Positions 50,698-56,209 of a stretch of DNA of 56,209 nucleotides are shown here, in pieces. How positions within the stretch are numbered: position 1 is the stretch's first letter; every line of letters begins with the position of its first letter. The notes under the pieces were generated by a model. That model did no database searches. It had not been told where the DNA came from and was given only the letters and a program-made list of their open reading frames with translations. A program made the position numbers and the translations under genes. This DNA comes from a virus: the IMG/VR virus record IMGVR_UViG_3300046501_000480, positions 1 to 56,209 of that record; one strand, written 5' to 3'.

Positions 50698-51417
50698 ATG
50701 CAAATTTTATCCGATGTATATCAGACCCGAAGAAGAAACCTTTTGCTGCTTATTAAATACTCTTCAAGCAGAGGAGATTTCGCTGACCTAATTGGCAGCG
50801 GTTATAATAATTTAAATCAGTATCTTAGCCAAAAAAACCCAAAACAAATTGGCAGTAAATTTGCAGAAAAAGTTACGTCTGCATTAAAACTTCCATATGG
50901 TTGGCTAGATAGCCCGCAAGATGAAAGTACAATAAAAGTTATTATGAAATCACTTAGTACGACAGGAAATGACGTACCACATCAACAAAATCAAAAAATT
51001 GATGATCAAGGAACTAGCTTAAATCAAAATAATCCGCTTAAAATGATCCCACTTATGAATATCTTGAAAATATCAAAGGGGGAAAATTTGGAAGTAACGG
51101 AAAATATTGATGAAACTAAAAATGTATATGCACCACCAGGAATTGTGAATCCAATTGCATATTTAATTAAAGGGACTGGATATTCAAAGCCTTACCGAAA
51201 CGGTTACACAATAGTTTGTGAATTTTCTGGAGAAGCATCATCTGGTGCTGAAACACTTATATTCACCAAAGACGAAAAGATTTTCGCAGGTGAATTTTTA
51301 TATGAGCAAGATATTTTAATTGCAATTGATTCTATTGATGGCGAAAAAATCAATATACTCAAAGAAAACATTGCAAGAATTTCACCAATTAAGGCATTTT
51401 TAGCCCCAGACTTATAG
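50698..51417 (+). CDS. CI-like prophage repressor
   Basis: 239 residues from ATG 50698 (MQILSDVYQTRRRNLLLLIK). N-terminal HTH: SRGDFADLIGSGYNNLNQYL. The C-terminal domain has an S24-like segment (LIKGTGYSKPYRNGYTIVCE) in which the position of the S24 serine is kept (YSKP), though the lysine partner is not obvious, so self-cleavage on DNA damage is uncertain. It keeps the prophage silent by binding the AATCACCA palindromes. An upstream frame extension to 50620 is less likely. Confidence 0.85.
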   Translation: MQILSDVYQTRRRNLLLLIKYSSSRGDFADLIGSGYNNLNQYLSQKNPKQIGSKFAEKVTSALKLPYGWLDSPQDESTIKVIMKSLSTTGNDVPHQQNQKIDDQGTSLNQNNPLKMIPLMNILKISKGENLEVTENIDETKNVYAPPGIVNPIAYLIKGTGYSKPYRNGYTIVCEFSGEASSGAETLIFTKDEKIFAGEFLYEQDILIAIDSIDGEKINILKENIARISPIKAFLAPDL

Positions 51418-51427
51418 TTAAAAAAAT

Positions 51428-51459
51428 CACCAAAAAGTGGCTTAGGCCACTTTTTTTAT
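51428..51459 (+). terminator. Terminator of the CI-like repressor gene
   Basis: AAAAAGTGGC-TTAG-GCCACTTTTTTT, a perfect 10-bp stem with a T-run, directly after the repressor stop. Confidence 0.9.
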
Positions 51460-51533
51460 GTCTTTTTATTACTTTTTTGATCTTTTTACAAAAATAAAAT
51501 CACCATTTAGATGATTAAAACATATTTTTTATG

Positions 51534-51593
51534 TTGACAATTCTAATTTTGGTGATTAATAATTCAATCACCAAAGTGACCATTATGGTGATT
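51534..51593 (+). promoter_or_regulatory. Rightward early promoter with multiple operators
   Basis: TTGACA (51534-51539), 17-base spacer, TAATAA (51557-51562). Half-sites TGGTGATT (51550-51557), AATCACCA (51566-51573) and TGGTGATT (51586-51593), plus an inner GTGACC, cover the -10 and start. A further AATCACCA lies at 51498. The repressor can therefore shut this promoter. Bases 51555-51586 are the protospacer of CRISPR spacers 62 and 65 (31 of 32). Confidence 0.75.
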
Positions 51594-51824
51594 AAATTGA
51601 TTAAAGAACAAAATCAACAAAATCCTGTTGATCAAATCAACGAAGCTATTGAACTCATTAGCAATGCCTTAACAGGTAAACAGCTTGAAGAAGCTCGCAA
51701 CACTGCTACAGCATTTATTGATGCAGCTTACGAAAGTGAAGACATCAATTTAAGTCAAAAACACCAGCTACTTAAAAAAGTACGTACTGCTTACCGTATT
51801 CAATATATAGGGGCAGCACGATGA
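51585..51824 (+). CDS. Early prophage protein, 79 aa
   Basis: Start at ATG 51585 (MVIKLIKEQNQQNPVDQINE), inside the operator; the mRNA leader would be only about 15 bases. An upstream ATG (51531) would lie before the promoter. Helical, with ISNALTGKQLEEARNTATAF. Followed by a 53-aa membrane protein gene with overlapping stop/start (ATGA). Unknown function. Confidence 0.6.
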   Translation: MVIKLIKEQNQQNPVDQINEAIELISNALTGKQLEEARNTATAFIDAAYESEDINLSQKHQLLKKVRTAYRIQYIGAAR

Positions 51825-51982
51825 AAGTATCTCAAGTCGCTGTTTTCAACATTGCCCTATTTCTTGCATTTTCTGCCGGCACATTTCTGAGCCTGAAATA
51901 TCGCACAACCACTTTAAACCCTGTAAGTGAATCTATGGCTTACCAAGCACTATTCCAAAATAACAACTCGGGAGAAAAATAA
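51821..51982 (+). CDS. Small membrane protein, 53 aa
   Basis: ATG 51821 to TAA 51982. MKVSQVAVFNIALFLAFSAG begins with a membrane segment; the rest is polar (SLKYRTTTLNPVSESMAYQA). The start overlaps the upstream stop (ATGA) and its stop overlaps the next start (TAATG), strong evidence of a real coupled gene. Confidence 0.65.
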   Translation: MKVSQVAVFNIALFLAFSAGTFLSLKYRTTTLNPVSESMAYQALFQNNNSGEK

Positions 51983-52617
51983 TGGATATTCAACAATTAA
52001 AAGCTGTAGAAGTAGTTCGCAATCAATACGGTTTCTGGAATCATCCAGAATGGGAAAATTACTTCAAAACACACTTTAATCAGAGTGAACACCTTTCCGA
52101 TGAAGAAATTACGCGTTTGCATGTTCACTTTAACGTTACAACTGACCGTGTTTATTTTGAATCAGATGCTCCTGAAGAATTAACTTTTCGTTATTACGAA
52201 AATGAAGACCAATCAGCAATTATAGATTGGAATCCATCTACGCCAGATCATGATCGTGATTGGTTTTTAGTTTCACTTTTTGAAAATAGTAACGGGGATA
52301 TCGTTGCTTTATGGGCCAAACAATACAACACCTTTTTGTCAATTGAACGCCCTATTTTTGAGGAAAAATTTGTTAAAAACGGTGGTGATCTTAGTTTTTT
52401 AAAATGGGATGAATGCACGGACGGCAACGGTTCATATCAAACTGATTGGGATGCGTTTGGTCATAACAATGATTCTGAAGATGATGAAGCGATCATGGAA
52501 CATGCTGAACATGTTACCTCTTGCCTTATGTCATGGCTTGAATGTGCCAAGTTAAAAAAAGCTGAAATTGATGCTCTCAAAGCTGAGTTAGCAAAGGCTC
52601 AGGAGGTGATTCTATGA
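51982..52617 (+). CDS. Early prophage protein, 211 aa, unknown
   Basis: MDIQQLKAVEVVRNQYGFWN, acidic and Trp/Tyr-rich, with a C-terminal coiled coil (KKAEIDALKAELAKAQEVIL). No family recognised. The C-terminal coil and its overlap with the next gene suggest an early accessory protein of the rightward operon. Confidence 0.6.
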   Translation: MDIQQLKAVEVVRNQYGFWNHPEWENYFKTHFNQSEHLSDEEITRLHVHFNVTTDRVYFESDAPEELTFRYYENEDQSAIIDWNPSTPDHDRDWFLVSLFENSNGDIVALWAKQYNTFLSIERPIFEEKFVKNGGDLSFLKWDECTDGNGSYQTDWDAFGHNNDSEDDEAIMEHAEHVTSCLMSWLECAKLKKAEIDALKAELAKAQEVIL

Positions 52618-52973
52618 TTCTCCAAAACCAAAAAACTAAGAAAGAAATTGATTTTTATAAAAAAAGAATTCAAGCCGAAGTTGTTGAATTGGCAAAGGAA
52701 GCTTATTTGTTAAATACAGATAATTTCCAAATTAGCTTTGACCTTTCTGGGCACACCAATGGAATTTTTGTTGGTGTTTACATTGGCGGAGCCGAGGAAA
52801 ATTGCCTGAACTTAACTACCGTTTACCGAGGCTATACCCAACCTTTTAGATCACGACTTAATAGCAAAGATGACTGGAAAAATATTGCTAAAGAGCTGAT
52901 CGAAGCTAAAAACAAACTTCAGGCACTAAAGGAAGCCCACTTTACTGAGCAAAATACTACGGGGGTTGTATGA
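52614..52973 (+). CDS. Early prophage protein, 119 aa, unknown
   Basis: MILQNQKTKKEIDFYKKRIQ, charged helical start, then VYIGGAEENCLNLTTVYRGY, a beta-rich middle, and KNKLQALKEAHF end. Coupled to the preceding gene by a 4-base overlap and followed by a 27-aa ORF. No function assigned. Confidence 0.6.
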   Translation: MILQNQKTKKEIDFYKKRIQAEVVELAKEAYLLNTDNFQISFDLSGHTNGIFVGVYIGGAEENCLNLTTVYRGYTQPFRSRLNSKDDWKNIAKELIEAKNKLQALKEAHFTEQNTTGVV

Positions 52974-53053
52974 AAGAATTCTTATCAGGTTCCATAATCC
53001 TTGCAGTCTTACTAGCTGCTTATTTCATTGTTAACCGTTTGGAGGGTCTTTAA
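52970..53053 (+). CDS. Very small membrane protein, 27 aa
   Basis: ATG 52970 (overlapping the previous stop) to TAA 53053, immediately followed by the next ATG at 53054. It is a single membrane segment (SGSIILAVLLAAYFIVNRLE). The tight fit between two genes makes it likely to be real. Confidence 0.5.
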   Translation: MKEFLSGSIILAVLLAAYFIVNRLEGL

Positions 53054-53479
53054 ATGCTTATTTGCCCTTTAAATTCTTTTTTAAAGAAAAGTCTCAATGA
53101 TCAGGTTGAAGCTTGGCTAGCCCAAGGCAATGAAATAAAAAAACTTGCCCATGGCGAAAGTGGTCATGACTGGACTTTCAACAATCAACCTATCAGCGCT
53201 CAATCTAAATTGCGCGAAATGATGACTAAGTCCATCAAAAACCACAAAGCTAAAAAGGCCGAGAAATCAGGAAATAAACAAGCTACCAAAGCCGATATAA
53301 ATGCACTTATTAAGTGGCTAGACCAGAACAAAGGTCGTGGCCTAGCACTCACACAAGAATTGAAATGCTCTAATTCTTTTATTTCTCAAATTAAAAACTT
53401 CACTCGTCCTTGTTCTGCCGAGAACTATAAAAAGATCAAGGAAGCCATGAAGGTTGTAGAACAGGATGAAAAACAATGA
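53054..53479 (+). CDS. HTH-containing early prophage protein
   Basis: 141 residues. N-terminal HGESGHDWTFNNQPISAQSK; the C-terminal third (ALTQELKCSNSFISQIKNFT) looks like a helix-turn-helix of the Cro/YdaS kind. It may regulate the early region. Its stop overlaps the exonuclease start. Confidence 0.55.
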   Translation: MLICPLNSFLKKSLNDQVEAWLAQGNEIKKLAHGESGHDWTFNNQPISAQSKLREMMTKSIKNHKAKKAEKSGNKQATKADINALIKWLDQNKGRGLALTQELKCSNSFISQIKNFTRPCSAENYKKIKEAMKVVEQDEKQ

Positions 53480-54099
53480 ATAGATTAATGCTTGATTTTG
53501 AAACGCTTGATATTGCTGATTGTCCTGTAATTTTAAGCATTGGCGCAGTTGTATTTAATGAACATGAAATTGTGGATTGCATCAGTGAAAAGATTGATCA
53601 GAAATCATGCCTAGACCTTGGTTGCACTACCAGCCAAGACACAATTGAATGGTGGGAAAAACAAAGTGAGACCGCAAAACTAGCCGCTTTTGGTGGAACC
53701 ACGAATATCGGCTATGCAATGGGTATGCTTGTGGACCTTTATAAAAGCCATGGTTGTCAGGAAATTTGGAGTAAAGGTTCATTAAATGACATTCTTTGGG
53801 CCAACAACATTCTTGAGAAATGCGGTCTAGTTAAACCTTGGAAATTCTCTCGAGAGATGTGTTTTAGAACTTTCTTAAAATACTCTCCGAAAGTTGAATT
53901 CACCCCCGAAGGCGAATTACATAACGCACTTGATGATGCATTTAATCAAGCTAAGCATTGGATAGTTATTAATAGGTTTAAAAATCTAACTTCTGTGGGA
54001 ACCGACTGCAACACCCTTGGCTATTCCGACGCAACTTTATCAGTTCAATTCGATGAAAATGGAAAAATGCTTTTTGTCTCTATGGAGGATAAAGCATGA
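53476..54099 (+). CDS. DnaQ-like 3'-5' exonuclease
   Basis: 207 residues. DEDD motifs: LMLDFET (Asp7, Glu9), SLNDILWANNI, and HNALDDAFNQAKH (His, Asp). This is the phage/exoribonuclease VIII-like family of DEDDh nucleases. It may process DNA in recombination or protect replication ends. It lies in the rightward early operon. Confidence 0.85.
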   Translation: MNRLMLDFETLDIADCPVILSIGAVVFNEHEIVDCISEKIDQKSCLDLGCTTSQDTIEWWEKQSETAKLAAFGGTTNIGYAMGMLVDLYKSHGCQEIWSKGSLNDILWANNILEKCGLVKPWKFSREMCFRTFLKYSPKVEFTPEGELHNALDDAFNQAKHWIVINRFKNLTSVGTDCNTLGYSDATLSVQFDENGKMLFVSMEDKA

Positions 54100-54401
54100 C
54101 CTATAAACCGTTAAACGAAACTGAAGTTTTAGCAGTACTAGCTGAAGGCGAATTAGATGCCAGCGATTTGCTTTACACAGCTAACCCAAACTTTGAAAAG
54201 AAATTTGAAAAGTTAACAAATGGGCTAGAAACACTAATGAAAGATGTCCGTAAATACTTTCCCGATGCAGAGTATTACAGTGCCAATGATGGAATCTGTT
54301 TACTTCTTGGTCGCTCCCATGGCGATAGTGGCGAACCACAACAAGAACTCGAAGCTGCTGACGGTGGTTTAGTTGGCATGTTAAGCGGAGGTGATTGGTA
54401 A
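54096..54401 (+). CDS. Unknown early prophage protein, 101 aa
   Basis: MTYKPLNETEVLAVLAEGEL, acidic; later YSANDGICLLLGRSHG. No family recognised. Coupled to the exonuclease gene (ATGA) and to the next gene (TAATG). Confidence 0.55.
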   Translation: MTYKPLNETEVLAVLAEGELDASDLLYTANPNFEKKFEKLTNGLETLMKDVRKYFPDAEYYSANDGICLLLGRSHGDSGEPQQELEAADGGLVGMLSGGDW

Positions 54402-54661
54402 TGGCGACATATATCGAAAAGCTACAAGATCCCAAAACCGTTCAAAAGCTGGAGTCATTAATTGGCGGGCACATCATGAGCGTGTACAGAAATGCAGGAT
54501 TTAATCCGCCAGTACCTGTTTCACATGGTGGACGTTTTATCTATGCCGATCCAGCTCCAGAAAAATACGCAAGGCATTTACGCGAAGGAATGAAATTGTT
54601 TGCTCAAGCTTTGGATGAATTAAATATTACTCAATCTTCTGGAGAGAAAGCCAATGAATGA
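54401..54661 (+). CDS. Unknown early prophage protein, 86 aa
   Basis: ATG 54401 (MATYIEKLQDPKTVQKLESL) with GGAGG upstream is preferred over a TTG two codons before. Ends with GERMKLFAQ-like helix (REGMKLFAQALDELN). Overlaps the excisionase-like gene by 8 bases. Function unknown. Confidence 0.55.
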   Translation: MATYIEKLQDPKTVQKLESLIGGHIMSVYRNAGFNPPVPVSHGGRFIYADPAPEKYARHLREGMKLFAQALDELNITQSSGEKANE

Positions 54662-55010
54662 AATTGTTGAGGCTCTTATTCAACTTGGTCTTATTCCCCT
54701 AGATTGGGTTGATGCCAGTCAGTTCTCAAAACTGATAGGAATTGAAGAGCAAAAACTTACTCACAGACGTAAAAAATGGCCCGAAGATTTAGTTTGGGCA
54801 AAGCAAGACGGCAATATATATTATTCAATCAAAGGTTATAACCAATGGCTGACAGAACAAGCTCAAAATCGTTACCGCAGGGCGTGCGGATCAGAAAAGG
54901 CGCAGTGCAAATCTATTTCGAGCGAAACAAACAAGCCTACAACATCACGTTACCACACCCCCCGAGTGCAGAAGGCATCACGGCAGCCGCTAAAATTAGA
55001 GATCAACTAA
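54654..55010 (+). CDS. Excisionase-like protein, overlapping the integrase gene
   Basis: 118 residues. WVDASQFSKLIGIEEQKLTH and VWAKQDGNIYYSIKGYNQWL form a winged-helix-like excisionase core (about residues 18-68). The remaining 50 residues overlap the integrase gene in another frame for 166 bases and are basic, low-complexity. Xis directs integrase toward excision. The C-terminal extension may be only a by-product of the overlap. Confidence 0.72.
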   Translation: MNEIVEALIQLGLIPLDWVDASQFSKLIGIEEQKLTHRRKKWPEDLVWAKQDGNIYYSIKGYNQWLTEQAQNRYRRACGSEKAQCKSISSETNKPTTSRYHTPRVQKASRQPLKLEIN

Positions 55011-56005
55011 TTACTAAAGCTGAATGGGGAATCTTAACTGATAATGATATTGCTGAAGCAAAGGGACTTCAAACCGACGATAACACAGTTATCGTCGGGG
55101 AAGGCATACTATTTCAGAATGCAGCTCAGCAATATTTGAAATTATGTGAAAGCAACCTAGACACCAAAAAGGGCTATAAAAATATTCTGGAGCATCATTG
55201 GATGCCAGATTTAGCCCTTGTTCCAATTCATCAAATCACATCTGAAGTTATTAAAGAACTTATTATTGATCGTGATTTCAAGACAGCAAAAACCCTTAAC
55301 AACTGTCTTATCCCTTTACGCGGTGTTTTTGAATATGCAGTAGAAAATAAATATATTGAGAAAAATCCGCTTGAAGCAATTAAAAATAAAAAAATTCAGG
55401 TAGATATTCCTGATCCATTTAATCGAACAGAAATGAATGCGTTACTCGAATATCTTGATAAAAATATGGTTGAAGAAGAGGAATTTTATCATTGGTATTA
55501 TGAGCTTGCCTTTTGGACTGGATGCCGACCATCAGAACTGATTGCCCTGCATGAATCTGATATTGACCTTTTCAATGATACTTTCCGTGTCACAAAAAGC
55601 CGTGTACGCGGTATTGAAAAGAATGTGACTAAAACTCGCGTAGCACGTGAAGTTTATTTAAATGAAAGATCAAAGAAAGCAATTGAAGAACTTTTAAAAT
55701 TCAAAAGAAAAAATAGCTTTAAGGGTAAGCATCTTTTAATTTGCCCTGAAACTGGTGAGCCATTCTTTAATGAAAAGCCGCCTAGGAATCGTTTAGTTGA
55801 AGCAATGAAAGCTTGTGGCATTAGACATCGTCCAGCGTATAACGCGAGACACACGTACGCGACTATGCTTTTAATGGATGGCGTAAATCCTGTGTTTGTA
55901 GCTGATCAGCTTGGTCACAGCCTTCAGATTCTCATGAAACGCTATGCTAAGTGGATTCATGGCGATAAGAACAAACTAGAAATAGCAAAACTTAAGACAG
56001 ACTAA
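54845..56005 (+). CDS. int: Tyrosine site-specific integrase
   Basis: 386 residues. N-terminal arm-binding domain (about residues 10-75, KSLPQGVRIRKGAVQIYFER), core-binding domain from about 88, catalytic domain with Arg in FWTGCRPSELIAL (about 227), HxxR-type PAYNARHTYATML (about 333), GHS, and nucleophile Tyr in MKRYAKW (about 366). It inserts the phage at the ssrA 3' end and lies 60 bases from attR. Start ATG 54845 behind AAAGGTTATAACC. Its first codons coincide with the protospacer of CRISPR spacer 91. Confidence 0.95.
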   Translation: MADRTSSKSLPQGVRIRKGAVQIYFERNKQAYNITLPHPPSAEGITAAAKIRDQLITKAEWGILTDNDIAEAKGLQTDDNTVIVGEGILFQNAAQQYLKLCESNLDTKKGYKNILEHHWMPDLALVPIHQITSEVIKELIIDRDFKTAKTLNNCLIPLRGVFEYAVENKYIEKNPLEAIKNKKIQVDIPDPFNRTEMNALLEYLDKNMVEEEEFYHWYYELAFWTGCRPSELIALHESDIDLFNDTFRVTKSRVRGIEKNVTKTRVAREVYLNERSKKAIEELLKFKRKNSFKGKHLLICPETGEPFFNEKPPRNRLVEAMKACGIRHRPAYNARHTYATMLLMDGVNPVFVADQLGHSLQILMKRYAKWIHGDKNKLEIAKLKTD

Positions 56006-56007
56006 AG

Positions 56008-56025
56008 CCTGTCAAAATCCTGTCA
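56008..56025 (+). promoter_or_regulatory. Candidate integrase arm sites near attR
   Basis: CCTGTCA at 56008-56014 and 56019-56025, matching the pair near attL (18612-18630). They lie between the int stop and the terminator/core. Confidence 0.55.
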
Positions 56026-56026
56026 A

Positions 56027-56057
56027 TAAAAAAGCCACTTATCATAAGTGGCTTATT
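56027..56057 (-). terminator. Phage-borne hairpin now following ssrA
   Basis: AAAAAAGCCACTTA-TCA-TAAGTGGCTTATT: perfect 8-bp arms. On the minus strand it follows the tmRNA 3' end and replaces the lost ssrA terminator; on the plus strand it follows int. Confidence 0.8.
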
Positions 56058-56065
56058 TATATAGA

Positions 56066-56098
56066 GAATTTTGGTGGAGATGGCGGGAGTTGAACCCG
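56066..56098. other. attR, 33-bp core at the ssrA 3' end
   Basis: Identical to 18479-18511. It comprises the last bases of tmRNA (TGGTGGAGATGGCGGG on the plus strand is the reverse complement of the 3' acceptor end with CCA). The gene stays intact on the right side. Confidence 0.95.
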
Positions 56099-56209
56099 CG
56101 TCCGCCAGCATTACGCTCGAGAATACTACATGCTTAGATATCGTCTATTGTTTTAACACCAAGTGACCCGACGAACAGGGTACAAGTTGCGATCCTCTAA
56201 GTTTGGTAT
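56072..56209 (-). ncRNA. ssrA: tmRNA (ssrA), 3' part; gene continues beyond the window
   Basis: Read on the minus strand the window end gives the tmRNA 3' domain: a T-arm (GGGTTCAACTCCC) and the acceptor end ...CCATCTCCACCA at 56072. The upstream bases are consistent with tmRNA pseudoknot DNA. The 5' half and tag sequence lie outside. tmRNA rescues stalled ribosomes and is a common phage attachment gene. Confidence 0.9.

Overview
The window is AT-rich and carries Acinetobacter-type genes: a type I-F CRISPR-Cas locus, an ssrA-integrated HK97-like siphophage, and a PAAR/type VI secretion islet. I read it as an Acinetobacter baumannii-group chromosome. The genus call is firm; the species is inference.

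Layout. Bases 1-4149 hold the end of an unknown gene, a PAAR tip protein with a TTG start, a probable type VI effector, and four related Cys-containing lipoproteins that look like an expanded immunity family. Bases 4150-18426 are CRISPR-Cas type I-F in an unusual order. cas2-3 lies alone on the minus strand. A second, small array (6 repeats) with its own leader sits in the divergent gap. csy1-csy2-csy3-csy4-cas1 form one plus-strand operon running straight into the main leader and a 92-repeat, 91-spacer array. Bases 18479-56098 are a prophage of about 37.6 kb between 33-bp direct repeats copied from the 3' end of ssrA. The functional tmRNA gene lies at the right edge and continues outside the window.

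Prophage organisation. Next to attL are a umuC-like polymerase gene and a small plus-strand operon behind a strong promoter with an operator-like palindrome. Leftward (minus-strand) genes run from a Cro-like gene and a CII-like gene through a Toprim protein, a P4-alpha-like primase/helicase, an iteron cluster (candidate origin), HNH genes, a candidate cos site, terminase, protease, capsid, portal, head-tail joining genes, tail tube, a lambda-type -1 frameshifted tail chaperone, tape measure, tail tip, an SGNH-type tailspike, and holin, endolysin and Rz/Rz1. A CI-like repressor is divergent (plus strand). It is followed by early accessory genes, an excisionase-like gene and a tyrosine integrase next to attR.

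Most interesting result. By eye, four distinct spacers of the resident CRISPR arrays match the resident prophage at 29-31 of 32 positions, each with a CC PAM (tail tip gene, primase, early promoter/operator, integrase start). Others match homologous genes of related phages. A cas-complete host carrying an almost perfectly targeted prophage implies escape mutations, an inactive system, or an anti-CRISPR. The small operon at 20128-21069 is the best candidate place for one. The repeats themselves vary almost only at two dinucleotides outside the Csy4 hairpin stem.
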